Below are positions 18,533 to 27,486 of a DNA stretch of 43,263 bases, one piece after another. Source of the stretch: K189A clade bacterium (lineage in GTDB: Bacteria > Pseudomonadota > Gammaproteobacteria > Pseudomonadales > Azotimanducaceae). The translations under genes were made by a program, and so were the position numbers. The stretch covers positions 1 to 43,263 of the forward strand of contig CACOYI010000013.1 in the NCBI GenBank assembly GCA_902631405.1. The letters are read 5' to 3'. The notes under the pieces were generated by a model. It ran no database searches. It was given only the letters and a program-made list of their open reading frames with translations, and was not told where the DNA came from. Every line of letters starts with the position of its first letter. Positions within the stretch are counted from its first letter, which is position 1.

Positions 18533-19192
18533 GTGGGCCTTGTCGGAGATCAATTCTCTGAAACTTATATGAAAGAACTCCGGAAATTTCTGCTGTCCGA
18601 GAAGAAATCTGGGAAGCAAATATTCCCCCCCGGTAGAGAAATATTCACAGCGTTTAATATGGTTTCATTAGAAAGGGTCAAAGCGGTCATTATAGGACAA
18701 GACCCATACCACGGATTTGGGCAGGCCCACGGATTAAGCTTCTCCGTAAAAAAAGGACAACAGATCCCTCCTTCTCTGCAGAACATTCTCAAGGAAATTG
18801 AAGAGGATCTTGGGTTAGCAAACTTATTACGCTCGGGTCGAGGAGATTTGAGTGGATGGGCGGATCAGGGAGTTTTATTGATTAATTCTGTTTTAACTGT
18901 GGAAGCAAACCGTGCTGCGAGCCACAGAAATAGAGGCTGGGAACAATTCACAGATGTTGTGTTGCAAAGGTTGAGTGAAGTAAAAAAGGGTCTAGTTTTC
19001 ATGCTTTGGGGAAGCTATGCGCAGAGCAAAGAAAGCTTAATTGATCTAAAAAAACATTACGTTCTCTCTGCGCCGCACCCCTCACCACTATCGGCCCATA
19101 AAGGCTTTTTTGGTTGTCGACACTTCTCGAAAACAAATCAATATTTAAGTGAGATGGGCTATAAAGCGATAGATTGGTCGGAGTTGAGATGA
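18533..19192 (+). CDS. ung: Uracil-DNA glycosylase, family 1
   Basis: Removes uracil from DNA in base excision repair. Motif A IGQDPYHG with the catalytic Asp, VLLINSVLTVE, and motif B APHPSPLSAHKGFFGC with the catalytic His are all present. From GTG 18533 it is 219 residues. The frame stays open back to 18482, and the residues just before GTG (SLEDSW) match the conserved N-terminal L-x-x-S-W of the family. This suggests translation begins upstream, where the only plausible codon is ATT 18491, overlapping the lysS stop by one base. The function is secure; the start is not. Confidence 0.94.
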   Translation: MGLVGDQFSETYMKELRKFLLSEKKSGKQIFPPGREIFTAFNMVSLERVKAVIIGQDPYHGFGQAHGLSFSVKKGQQIPPSLQNILKEIEEDLGLANLLRSGRGDLSGWADQGVLLINSVLTVEANRAASHRNRGWEQFTDVVLQRLSEVKKGLVFMLWGSYAQSKESLIDLKKHYVLSAPHPSPLSAHKGFFGCRHFSKTNQYLSEMGYKAIDWSELR

Positions 19193-19198
19193 GACGAC

Positions 19199-20278
19199 AT
19201 GATTGACGAACAATCAGAGATTATTGTAAGTGAAATTCAGACGCAGTCTGGTCATTTCATCGGCACACTCACGCTAAATGCGCCAAAGAGAATGAATTCG
19301 CTCACGCTTGAGATGGTCAGTACGATGTTGTCTGCGCTTGTGTCGTGGGAGACGCGCGAAGAAATAGTTTGTGTCGTTATTGATGGACGGGGCGAGAGAG
19401 CTTTTTGTGCAGGCGCCGACATTAAAAAGCTTTATTTCTCCTGTATGGCTTCGGGTGAGGAGGATCCAGAACTTACCTCTTATGCGACCCAATTCTTTAC
19501 AATGGAATACCAGTTGGATAGGTTGCTGCACGAATATAAGATCCCGACGGTCTGTCTGGTGCACGGCGTTGTGATGGGTGGCGGCCTTGGCATATTTAGC
19601 GCTTGCCGCCATCGATTGGTGATGGATGGTTCCAGGCTGGCCTATCCTGAAATCACGATTGGCTTGTTTGCCGATGCCGGTGCCAGCATTCTTTTTCAGA
19701 AAATGCCGCTAAAGGTAGCCCTATTTTTGGCCCTAACCGGAAGCGAGTTGGATTCGGGAGATGCTCTGGCTTTGGGCGTCGCGACCCATCAATTTCGATC
19801 ATTAGATTCCACCAGTCTGCTCGAAAGATTATCTGGTCTAAAATACAGCGCTGATCGCGAACAAAACCACGAGCTAATGGACTCCTTCTTCCAGGCAGAA
19901 TACCAAGGAGAGTCCGCCCCTCCAGGTCCATGGGCCAAGATCCCCGAGTGGAAATTCGACTTGGAGGATGCCTCAGAAACGGTTGAACAGCTTTTGGCCA
20001 TACCAGGTGGGGATCCTTGGGTTGATGCAGCCAAAGATAACCTAAGTTCTGGATGTCCTGTGACGGCAGCGATCACCGTCGAGCAAATACGAAGGGCCAA
20101 CGATTTAGGAGTTGCAGAGTGTTTTCAGATGGAGTTGAAGATCGCGAGTAGATGCATTCAACTCCCGGATTTCCCTGAAGGGGTAAGAGCTCTTCTTATC
20201 GATAAGGATAGGCAACCAACATGGAGTTACTCCAAAGTCTCTGATGTACCCACGGATTATGTTCTGAGCCATTTCTAA
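19199..20278 (+). CDS. 3-hydroxyisobutyryl-CoA hydrolase-like enoyl-CoA hydratase family protein
   Basis: A 359-residue crotonase-fold protein of the HIBCH (ECH_2) branch. This branch hydrolyses 3-hydroxyisobutyryl-CoA in valine breakdown and sometimes related beta-hydroxyacyl-CoAs. Evidence: FCAGADIKKLY oxyanion-hole segment, HGVVMGGGLGIF second oxyanion-hole segment, YPEITIGLFADAGA with the catalytic Glu/Asp region, and a C-terminal half with FPEGVRALLIDKDRQPTW, which is characteristic of HIBCH rather than ordinary enoyl-CoA hydratases. It lies 6 nt after ung and is probably co-transcribed, with no functional link apparent. No other valine-degradation genes lie nearby. Confidence 0.88.
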   Translation: MIDEQSEIIVSEIQTQSGHFIGTLTLNAPKRMNSLTLEMVSTMLSALVSWETREEIVCVVIDGRGERAFCAGADIKKLYFSCMASGEEDPELTSYATQFFTMEYQLDRLLHEYKIPTVCLVHGVVMGGGLGIFSACRHRLVMDGSRLAYPEITIGLFADAGASILFQKMPLKVALFLALTGSELDSGDALALGVATHQFRSLDSTSLLERLSGLKYSADREQNHELMDSFFQAEYQGESAPPGPWAKIPEWKFDLEDASETVEQLLAIPGGDPWVDAAKDNLSSGCPVTAAITVEQIRRANDLGVAECFQMELKIASRCIQLPDFPEGVRALLIDKDRQPTWSYSKVSDVPTDYVLSHF

Positions 20279-20283
20279 TTGCT

Positions 20284-20997
20284 CTAGCCGCTAGCGTTTG
20301 TAATCCAAAGACCGAGAGTTCGCCCTACCATGACGATCTCACCGTTTTGGCCGTTAAGCGAGTATTTTTGACCTACCGTTGGGGGTTCGCTGTCTCTTTC
20401 CAAAGAAAATCTCTCCAAGCTCTTTTTGGTTCTTCCCTTAAACTGAACCCTAGCTATGACCTCCTGACCTAGGTAGCATCCTTTCTCGAAGTCTAAGCCT
20501 CCTGTTTCCTGCATTTTTAATACTTGAGGCAAGTACTTTCCGGAGGATCTTTCTTCAATAAACGGAACAGCCTTAGAGATAAGCAGCTCTCTGATCGCTT
20601 CTGAAGAATCCTCTTCGGCTGGTTCTTCTCGTGAATCAAACACCGAGAACGAAGCGATTTCATAGCCAAAAAGCTCCGCCTCGCTGTCTAGCTCAGATCT
20701 CTTCAGAAAAATGGAATAATCTGCTTCGTCAGCACTACATTGCGAGAAATTGAGATAGGGAGCTAGATGTTTTCTGACTAAAGGTAAAGTGCTTCTGTGT
20801 ACGATGAGAAAAATCTGATCTTCTCTTTGAGTGGCCCATCCGTTGGCTAAGACTCTACCCTTAATATCGCACAGCGCGAAAGGAAGGTAAGAATTCTCAG
20901 TAATATTATTCGTATTACATGTTAGATAACCTTGCAAAAATTCTTTTGCACCCGGAGCTTTTAGACATATGGCCCGAGCTTCATTCCAAAGTACCAT
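20284..20997 (-). CDS. ygfZ: Folate-binding protein YgfZ
   Basis: A 237-residue GcvT-like protein that uses tetrahydrofolate to support assembly or repair of certain Fe-S enzymes. The family signature KGCYLGQEVIARVQFKGR (about 150-170), with its conserved cysteine, is complete. E. coli YgfZ is longer (about 326 residues), and this compact form is common in other gammaproteobacteria. ATG 20997 has TGGAGT 5 nt upstream. It diverges from sdhE across 78 bp, as in E. coli and Pseudomonas, and converges on the HIBCH-like gene with a 5-bp gap. Confidence 0.92.
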   Translation of the reverse strand: MVLWNEARAICLKAPGAKEFLQGYLTCNTNNITENSYLPFALCDIKGRVLANGWATQREDQIFLIVHRSTLPLVRKHLAPYLNFSQCSADEADYSIFLKRSELDSEAELFGYEIASFSVFDSREEPAEEDSSEAIRELLISKAVPFIEERSSGKYLPQVLKMQETGGLDFEKGCYLGQEVIARVQFKGRTKKSLERFSLERDSEPPTVGQKYSLNGQNGEIVMVGRTLGLWITNASG

Positions 20998-21075
20998 TTT
21001 TACTCCAAATTCATTAACATCTTTGGCTTTCTTATTTCAGCACACCATCCAAGCTAGATTCAAATTGAGTTAAAT

Positions 21076-21333
21076 GTGTTAAATGATTTAAAGCAGATAT
21101 ATTGGAGAAGCAGGCGGGGGATGTCGGAGCTAGAGCTCCAATTGTTACGTTTTCTTGAAAATGGCTTCTCCAGTCTCTCGGAAGAAGAAAAAGCATGTTA
21201 TGAAGACATGCTTTCCCTCGAAGATTGGGAAATCTTTGACTGGGTTCAAGGTCGCGAAATGCCAAAAGGAGAAATCGAGAGGAGAGTGGTAACCCAGATC
21301 AGGGAAGCAAATTCCGGCTTGAAAAGCTGGTGA
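21076..21333 (+). CDS. sdhE: FAD assembly factor SdhE
   Basis: A small (85-residue) all-helical protein that promotes covalent FAD attachment to SdhA and related flavoproteins. The RRGMSELE segment contains the conserved RGxxE motif; SLSEEEKACYEDML and IFDWVQG are also typical. The start is GTG 21076. The start region holds two adjacent copies of GTTAAATG (21069-21076 and 21078-21085), one ending at the start codon. It stands alone between divergent ygfZ and convergent nadB. NadB is a flavoprotein related to SdhA but with non-covalent FAD. Confidence 0.93.
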   Translation: MLNDLKQIYWRSRRGMSELELQLLRFLENGFSSLSEEEKACYEDMLSLEDWEIFDWVQGREMPKGEIERRVVTQIREANSGLKSW

Positions 21334-21366
21334 AATCTAAGCTAATCGCCTTGTAATTCTCTAGAT

Positions 21367-22962
21367 TTAGATGTCGCCCAGATTACCAGCAGAGAGAACA
21401 GTATTTTCAGGTATATCCAGCATCTCAGGATGATCAAGATTGTAGTGCAGGCCTCTGCTTTCTTTTCTCATCATCGCAGATCTAACTATAAGATTGGCGA
21501 CCTGAAGTAAGTTTCTGAGCTCGATGAGATCGCTACTAATTCGATATCTGCCGTAATGCTCGGAAACCTCCTGGTTTAGGAGATCGATTCGTCGTTTTGC
21601 CCTTTCGAGTCTCGAGTCGGTTCGGACGATACCTACAAAATCCCACATAAACCTCCTGAGCTCGTCCCAATTATGTGAAACCATAATGCTCTCATCTGCG
21701 TCTTTAACCCTGGACTCATCCCACTTGGGGACATAGGGCAATTCAAAATTGCGCTCCAGTAGCGGTTTGATTGTCTCAGAGACTCTCTTTGCGTGGACCA
21801 AGCATTCCAGAAGAGAATTGCTCGCCAGGCGATTTGCTCCGTGCAATCCACTATAAGCAACCTCACCGATGGCAAATAATCTATCTAGATCTGTCCTTGC
21901 GTCCGCATCGACCAACACGCCGCCACAAGTGTAATGAGCAGCCGGAACTACCGGGATGGGCTCTTGGGTAATATCGATGCCTAACCTTTGACACTGATGG
22001 TGAATATTTGGAAAGTGACTTTTTATAAAGTCAGGGGAGCGATGGCTAATATCCAGGTAAACACAATCTAAGCCTTTTTTCTTCATCTCTTGGTCAATCG
22101 CCCTCGCGACGATGTCTCTAGGAGCGAGCTCTGCCCTCTCGTCATACTCAGGCATGAAACGGTAGCCTTTGGCGGAAGTAAGAATACCTCCTTCCCCCCT
22201 GACTGCCTCTGAAATCAGGAAAGATCCCGCATGTGGGTGATACAAGCAGGTAGGATGGAATTGGTTAAATTCCATATTTGCTACGCGACAGCCGGCTCTG
22301 TAAGCCATCGCGATACCGTCGCCAGTCGATCCGTCTGGATTACTCGTATATAGGTATACTTTGCTAGCACCGCCAGTTGCGATCACGACAGCTTTCGCCT
22401 GAAAGACTTCCACTCTGTCAGTCGAAGTGTTTAGAACGTGTGCTCCTGCGCATGCGCTGGGGTATCCGTTTACTTTGTTAAGGTTAATGAGGTCTATTGC
22501 CATTCGGTCATGAAAGATCTCTATGTTGTGGTGATCCAGCACTCTTTCACTGAGCTTTTGTGTGATCTCCCGTCCTGTAGCGTCTGCGACATGGGCGACT
22601 CTCCTGTGGGAGTGGCCTCCCTCCATGGTTAGGTGCAATTGATTATCCTCTTTATCGAAATCTACACCCCAGTTAGAGAGCTCTCTTACCGCGTCTGGGG
22701 CCTCTCTCACTATCAGTCGGACTGTTTCTATATCGCAGAGATCTGCTCCTGCTTTCACCGTGTCGGCTTCGTGAAAAGCGAAGCTATCTGCTTCGTCTAA
22801 GACAGCTGCTATTCCGCCTTGTGCCCAAAATGATGATCCTGATGAGGGTTCTCCTTTTGCTAAAACAGTAACCCGAGCCGTGTCGGCGAGATGAAGGGCG
22901 GCGGCAAGGCCGGCCGCTCCTCCTCCAATAATCAGCACATCGGTCGAGAAACGTTGTGACAT
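21367..22962 (-). CDS. nadB: L-aspartate oxidase NadB
   Basis: FAD-dependent oxidation of aspartate to iminoaspartate, the first step of NAD synthesis. 531 residues. N-terminal FAD-binding LIIGGGAAGLAAALHLA, SSGSSFWAQGGIAAVL, HTxEGGHS-type segment TMEGGHSHRRVAHVAD, HPTCLYHP, and GLHGANRLASNSLLECLVHAKR all match NadB. The C-terminal helical domain is complete. ATG 22962 has GTAGGG upstream. It diverges from degP across 302 bp. Confidence 0.97.
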   Translation of the reverse strand: MSQRFSTDVLIIGGGAAGLAAALHLADTARVTVLAKGEPSSGSSFWAQGGIAAVLDEADSFAFHEADTVKAGADLCDIETVRLIVREAPDAVRELSNWGVDFDKEDNQLHLTMEGGHSHRRVAHVADATGREITQKLSERVLDHHNIEIFHDRMAIDLINLNKVNGYPSACAGAHVLNTSTDRVEVFQAKAVVIATGGASKVYLYTSNPDGSTGDGIAMAYRAGCRVANMEFNQFHPTCLYHPHAGSFLISEAVRGEGGILTSAKGYRFMPEYDERAELAPRDIVARAIDQEMKKKGLDCVYLDISHRSPDFIKSHFPNIHHQCQRLGIDITQEPIPVVPAAHYTCGGVLVDADARTDLDRLFAIGEVAYSGLHGANRLASNSLLECLVHAKRVSETIKPLLERNFELPYVPKWDESRVKDADESIMVSHNWDELRRFMWDFVGIVRTDSRLERAKRRIDLLNQEVSEHYGRYRISSDLIELRNLLQVANLIVRSAMMRKESRGLHYNLDHPEMLDIPENTVLSAGNLGDI

Positions 22963-23264
22963 GGGCCCTACAAACCTACTTCGGAAAAAGCAGTCTATAT
23001 GCTGATTAGTGCTTGTCTATAAATCAAATTCTGCAAGAAAGTTCTAAAGTTGAATATGAATTGGACAAATCAATGGTCTGAGCTCAATTTGATAATTTTT
23101 TTACTCTGAAGAGCCCTCAGATAGTTATATTTCAACTGATGGCGTTTCGTTAAAAATTGTAATAGTGGTTGAAAGGTGGCTGAAGTGACACCACTATCCA
23201 AAAACAAGAAATAGCAAGAGAAGGAGCCGTTCACTTCTTCCCTCTTCAAGAGAAAGGCCTTGCA
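22963..23264. other. 302-bp nadB-degP intergenic region; rpoE-rseABC absent here
   Basis: In E. coli and Pseudomonas a sigma-E (rpoE/algU) operon with its anti-sigma genes sits beside nadB. Here only 302 bp separate nadB from degP and no credible ORF is present. The region is AT-rich and must hold promoters for both genes. I see no GGAACTT-like sigma-E box ahead of degP. TATAAA at 23018-23023 and TTGGAC at 23061-23066 are isolated promoter-like words without partners at correct spacing. An inverted repeat occurs at 23162-23197. Confidence 0.6.
23162..23197. repeat. 8-bp inverted repeat upstream of degP
   Basis: ATAGTGGT (23162-23169) and ACCACTAT (23190-23197) are exact reverse complements separated by 20 nt. 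They lie about 70-100 bp upstream of the degP ATG. This could be an operator pair or a 5'-UTR hairpin. Nothing identifies a binding protein. Confidence 0.35.
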
Positions 23265-24707
23265 ATGAATAAGAGCACCGATAACAGAGAATCTTCGAAT
23301 ATGGTAAATAGTACGGTTCGCCTTTGGACCCAATTTATAGGAGCCGCCCTTCTTTCCTGTTGGATCGGGGCTGCTAGCTCTGCCGAGTTGCCGGATTTTA
23401 CGGATCTGGTGAAGGGTAACGAGGCTGCAGTTGTTAATATAAGTACCATTGGTGAGGGGACCCGAAGCAATCGGAGAGGCTCTCCTCGTAACGATCAGCT
23501 AGAGGAATTTTTTCGCCGATTTGGCCCGCCCTCTGAAAGAAACAACCAGCCAAGGAGTAGGCCAAGATCACTAGGGAGTGGTTTTATACTCGAAGACGAC
23601 GGCTATATTCTTACGAACAATCACGTCGTGGCCGGCGCTGATAAGATAATGGTCAGACTTAGCAACAGATCCGAATTTGAGGCGCGCTTAGTTGGTGCTG
23701 ATCCGAGATCTGATCTTGCCCTTATTAAAATTGATTCGGACGAAGACCTTCCTGCTCTAACTATAGGGGATTCGGACGAGTTGGAAGTCGGAGAGTGGGT
23801 GGTTGCTATAGGGTCGCCGTTTGGTTTTGACTACTCTGTTACTGCCGGGATCGTCAGTGCGAAAGGGAGAAGCCTTTCAAATCCGGAGACTGGCAGCTAC
23901 GTACCATTTATACAGACTGACGTAGCTATCAACCCAGGTAACTCAGGAGGCCCGCTCTTCAATTTGGCCGGTGAGGTGGTGGGTATAAATTCTCAGATTT
24001 ATTCCAATTCGGGCGGTTTTATGGGGGTTAGCTTTGCGATTCCGATCGAAATGGCGATGGATGTAGTCGAGCAATTGAAAGAAAATGGGAAGGTCTCCCG
24101 AGGTTGGTTGGGCGTCGAGATTATGGAATTAACGAGAGATTTGGCTTTGGGGTTTGGTTTGGATAGGCCTATGGGAGCTTTGGTCGCACGAGTCATGCCG
24201 GGCAGCCCCGCTGATCAGGGAGGTGTCCAAGAAGAGGATATAATTATTGAATTTAACGGCCAAGATATTGAAAGGTCTGGAGAGCTCCCGCAGTTCGTTG
24301 GTCGTGCTGAGGTTGGTGAAAAGGCTCGCGTAAAGGTTGTTCGAGGCGGCAGAGAAAAGATGTTGTCAGTGGAGATTGGAGAGTTACCCGAGCAGCCGGG
24401 TGAGATGCGCCTGATGGAAGAGAAGGAAACAAGTGGCAACAAGTTCGGCTTGAGAGCTAGAAAGTTGTCGGAAAAAGTCAGCTCGGAAATGGGATTGGAG
24501 GGAGCAATTGAGGTGGTATCGGTTGATGGGCTCTCGCGAGAATCGGGGCTAAGAGCGGGCGATATCATTTTGCGGATGAAGACGAAGCCTACTCAGACCC
24601 TCGATGTCCTGGAGTCGATCATCGATGATGCATCCAGCGGTGATGTAATACCGGTTCTTATTTTACGAGATGGAAGACGGATCTTTTTGACGATAAAAGT
24701 CCCTTAA
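23265..24707 (+). CDS. degP: Periplasmic serine protease of the DegP/MucD (Do) family
   Basis: A 480-residue envelope quality-control protease. The N-terminal signal (hydrophobic stretch about 22-38, ending AASSAE) directs export. Trypsin-like domain with catalytic His120 (NNHVVAGA), Asp150 (RSDLALIK) and Ser227 (NPGNSGGPL), followed by two PDZ domains (about 285-375 and 395-480). GAAAGG lies 7 nt before ATG 23265. The short LA loop region rich in Arg/Asn/Gln (about 65-100) and the position ahead of lepA point to MucD. The sigma-E genes normally upstream are missing, so its stress regulation must differ. Confidence 0.94.
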   Translation: MNKSTDNRESSNMVNSTVRLWTQFIGAALLSCWIGAASSAELPDFTDLVKGNEAAVVNISTIGEGTRSNRRGSPRNDQLEEFFRRFGPPSERNNQPRSRPRSLGSGFILEDDGYILTNNHVVAGADKIMVRLSNRSEFEARLVGADPRSDLALIKIDSDEDLPALTIGDSDELEVGEWVVAIGSPFGFDYSVTAGIVSAKGRSLSNPETGSYVPFIQTDVAINPGNSGGPLFNLAGEVVGINSQIYSNSGGFMGVSFAIPIEMAMDVVEQLKENGKVSRGWLGVEIMELTRDLALGFGLDRPMGALVARVMPGSPADQGGVQEEDIIIEFNGQDIERSGELPQFVGRAEVGEKARVKVVRGGREKMLSVEIGELPEQPGEMRLMEEKETSGNKFGLRARKLSEKVSSEMGLEGAIEVVSVDGLSRESGLRAGDIILRMKTKPTQTLDVLESIIDDASSGDVIPVLILRDGRRIFLTIKVP

Positions 24708-24809
24708 TCATCTCGATAAACCTGGGACGCTCGCTTATTTATTCGTGGACTTCTGTCATATACTAGCAAAAGCCGATCGCCCAAAAACGGATATGCGATT
24801 TTCGCTCGC

Positions 24810-26627
24810 ATGCGTCTTCTAGAGATTTATGACTTGATCAGTACAGACAAGATACGAAATTTTTCGATTATCGCTCACATAGACCATGGCAAGTCGACGT
24901 TAGCAGACAGGTTTATTCAGCTCTGCGGAGGTCTCTCCGAGAGAGAAATGTCTTCCCAAGTATTGGACTCCATGGACTTGGAGAGGGAGAGAGGAATCAC
25001 GATTAAATCTCAGTGCGTGACTTTAAACTTTATACACAGCGATGGAGAATGCTATCAACTCAACCTTATCGACACGCCGGGTCACGTCGATTTCAGTTAT
25101 GAGGTATCACGTTCTCTAGCAGCTTGTGAGGGAGCCCTGCTTGTAGTTGATGCGGCGCAAGGGGTGGAAGCACAATCAGTCGCCAACTGTTATACGGCCA
25201 TAGAGCAGGGCTTAGAGGTGCTACCTGTTCTGAATAAGATAGATCTGCCTCAATCGGAACCAGAAAAAGTAGCTGGAGAGATCGAAGATATAATCGGTTT
25301 GGATACGTCAGAGATTCATCGGGTAAGCGCGAAAACAGGTCAAGGAGTAGATGGATTGTTGAACCTGATCGTAGACTCAATACCAGCACCCGAGGGAAAG
25401 GATGAAGGGGATTTACAAGCGTTGATAATAGATTCCTGGTTCGATAATTATCTAGGAATAGTATCCCTGGTCAGAATTGTTGAAGGCGTTCTTCGAAAAG
25501 GCGACAAGATAGTCGTGAAATCGACACAGAAAAGCTATGTTGTAGATGATTTAGGTCGTTTTACACCAAAAAGAAAGAGCGAGTCATCTCTCAAAGCCGG
25601 GGAAGTTGGTTATGTGGTGGCGGGGATAAAAGAGATCAAGGGTGCTCCCGTAGGGGACACATTGGTACTGTCAAAGTCTCCCGGCGTCGCCCAATTGCCT
25701 GGATTTGATAGGGTAAAGCCGCAGGTTTATGCGGGATTGTTCCCGGTAAATTCAGACGATTTCGAGCCTTTTCGCGAGGCCCTAGAAAAGTTGGTGCTAA
25801 ATGACGCGTCACTTTTTTATGAGCCGGAGTCATCAGACGCGCTTGGTTTTGGATTCCGCTGTGGTTTTTTAGGTATGCTGCACATGGAGATTGTCCAGGA
25901 ACGTTTGGAGAGGGAGTACAACCTCGACCTGATAACGTCAGCTCCGAGTGTGATCTACCAAGTGGAAAATCAAGATGGAAGCGTTTCACAAATTGATAAT
26001 CCGTCTAAGCTGCCATCCAACTTCAAGTTGATGAGAGAGCCCATCGCTGATGTGAGCATTCTTACGCCCTCGGAGCACGTTGGTTCTATTATGAGTCTGA
26101 TAGTGGATCGCCGCGGCGTTCAAAAAAACATGCAGTTCTCAAAGGGACAGGTCTCAATGAATTGGGAGATACCCATGAGTGAGGTGGTCATGGATTTTTT
26201 TGATCGACTAAAGTCCGTGAGTCGCGGCTTCGCCTCGTTGGACTATTCTTTTGATCGTTTTGAAGAGGCCAATCTCGTAAAGCTTGATATTTTGATTAAC
26301 GGAGAAAAAGTAGATGCTCTTGCCGGAATTGTTCATCGTGACTACGCTCAGCAGCGAGGGAAAGCATTAGCGGAGAAGATGAAAGAGCTGATTCCAAGAC
26401 AACTGTTTGATGTCGCGGTGCAGGCCGCCATTGGAGGGCAGATAGTCGCGCGTCAGACAGTCAAGGCCTTACGAAAGAACGTCACTGCCAAATGTTATGG
26501 TGGTGACATCACACGAAAGAAAAAGCTACTGGAAAAACAGAAGCAAGGGAAAAAGCGAATGAAACAGTTGGGTCAGGTCGAAATCCCACAGGAGGCTTTT
26601 CTCGCCGTGTTGAAGGTAGATAGATGA
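24810..26627 (+). CDS. lepA: Elongation factor 4 (LepA)
   Basis: A translational GTPase that can back-translocate stalled ribosomes. 605 residues, domain order as in EF-G without domain IV but with the LepA C-terminal domain. G motifs: AHIDHGKST, the RGITIK switch, [14 protein letters not shown], and a SAKTG-type motif. The C-terminal [20 protein letters not shown] segment is a LepA hallmark. The family core begins near [11 protein letters not shown], so ATG 24810 adds about 12 residues; a TTG at 24835 is an alternative. The 102-bp gap from degP shows no convincing promoter. Confidence 0.97.
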   Translation: MRLLEIYDLISTDKIRNFSIIAHIDHGKSTLADRFIQLCGGLSEREMSSQVLDSMDLERERGITIKSQCVTLNFIHSDGECYQLNLIDTPGHVDFSYEVSRSLAACEGALLVVDAAQGVEAQSVANCYTAIEQGLEVLPVLNKIDLPQSEPEKVAGEIEDIIGLDTSEIHRVSAKTGQGVDGLLNLIVDSIPAPEGKDEGDLQALIIDSWFDNYLGIVSLVRIVEGVLRKGDKIVVKSTQKSYVVDDLGRFTPKRKSESSLKAGEVGYVVAGIKEIKGAPVGDTLVLSKSPGVAQLPGFDRVKPQVYAGLFPVNSDDFEPFREALEKLVLNDASLFYEPESSDALGFGFRCGFLGMLHMEIVQERLEREYNLDLITSAPSVIYQVENQDGSVSQIDNPSKLPSNFKLMREPIADVSILTPSEHVGSIMSLIVDRRGVQKNMQFSKGQVSMNWEIPMSEVVMDFFDRLKSVSRGFASLDYSFDRFEEANLVKLDILINGEKVDALAGIVHRDYAQQRGKALAEKMKELIPRQLFDVAVQAAIGGQIVARQTVKALRKNVTAKCYGGDITRKKKLLEKQKQGKKRMKQLGQVEIPQEAFLAVLKVDR

Positions 26628-26658
26628 TAGCAGTCAAAAAGACGTTGCAAGAAAGAAT

Positions 26659-27480
26659 ATGGATATAGATTTACCTTACCTTTTATTTTGGGCGGTAGTT
26701 GTCAGCGGGCTAATCATAATGGCGGATCTCCTTTTTCTTAGGTCTCGTAGAGAAAAAGCTGCGGTTGTTGGTTTCCTGACGGAAGTAAATAGAAATAACA
26801 ATGAAAAGGTAGCAGTCGCACGGCCCAAACTAGTGGAATACGCTTATTCCTTCTTTCCAGTCCTATTATTAGTATTCGTGTTGCGAGGTTTTGTCGCTGA
26901 GCCCTATCAGATACCCTCCGAATCGATGGTGCCGACACTGGAGGTTGGGGACTTCATCTTGGTTTCAAAATATGCGTATGGCTTGCGGATGCCCGTGCTA
27001 GGGACAAAATTATTAAGTGTAGATGAGCCAAAACGAGGCGAGATGATGGTTTTTGTTCCCCCTCATGATCCTCGTTACTTCATAAAACGGGTGATTGGCG
27101 TACCAGGAGATCGAATTAGGTACGCCAGTAAAAGCCTTTTTGTAAATGGGGAGAGACTTCCCTATCAGTTTGTAAAAGAATTTCGCGACCCACGTTTTGG
27201 CATAAAGGTTATGGAGTACGAAGAACGACTCGGTCCGGTCTCGCATTTGGTTCATAAGAGTCCCGGATATGAGCCGACTCAGGAATGGATAGTGGGGGAG
27301 GGGGAGTATCTTATGATGGGAGACAACAGAGATAGATCAGAAGATTCACGCTCATGGGGTATGGCTTCGGAGGCAAATATCGTGGGCAAAGCGATTGCGA
27401 TATGGCTGCATAAAGATCCAGGTTGGAATTTGCCGCATTTCTCCAGGAATAGATGGTTTGAATATGAGGAATCATCTTAA
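26659..27480 (+). CDS. lepB: Signal peptidase I
   Basis: Cleaves Sec and Tat signal peptides on the periplasmic side of the inner membrane. 273 residues with two N-terminal membrane segments (about 5-25 and 58-77). The catalytic Ser89 is in PSESMVPTL and Lys143 in FIKRVIGVPGD. Box E reads GDNRDRSEDSRSWG, where GDNRDNS is usual; the change is at a variable position. The lepA-lepB-rnc-era-recO order is standard. It ends 6 nt before rnc. Confidence 0.97.
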   Translation: MDIDLPYLLFWAVVVSGLIIMADLLFLRSRREKAAVVGFLTEVNRNNNEKVAVARPKLVEYAYSFFPVLLLVFVLRGFVAEPYQIPSESMVPTLEVGDFILVSKYAYGLRMPVLGTKLLSVDEPKRGEMMVFVPPHDPRYFIKRVIGVPGDRIRYASKSLFVNGERLPYQFVKEFRDPRFGIKVMEYEERLGPVSHLVHKSPGYEPTQEWIVGEGEYLMMGDNRDRSEDSRSWGMASEANIVGKAIAIWLHKDPGWNLPHFSRNRWFEYEESS

Positions 27481-27486
27481 TCACGC

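Noticed and set aside
23070-23333. 87-residue minus-strand open frame in the nadB-degP gap as a possible anti-sigma or small gene
   Set aside because: It overlaps the degP signal peptide antisense, has no membrane or RseA-like pattern, and no ribosome binding site.
24735-24764. TATACT before lepA as a sigma-70 promoter
   Set aside because: The -10 word is good, but no acceptable -35 lies 16-18 nt upstream.
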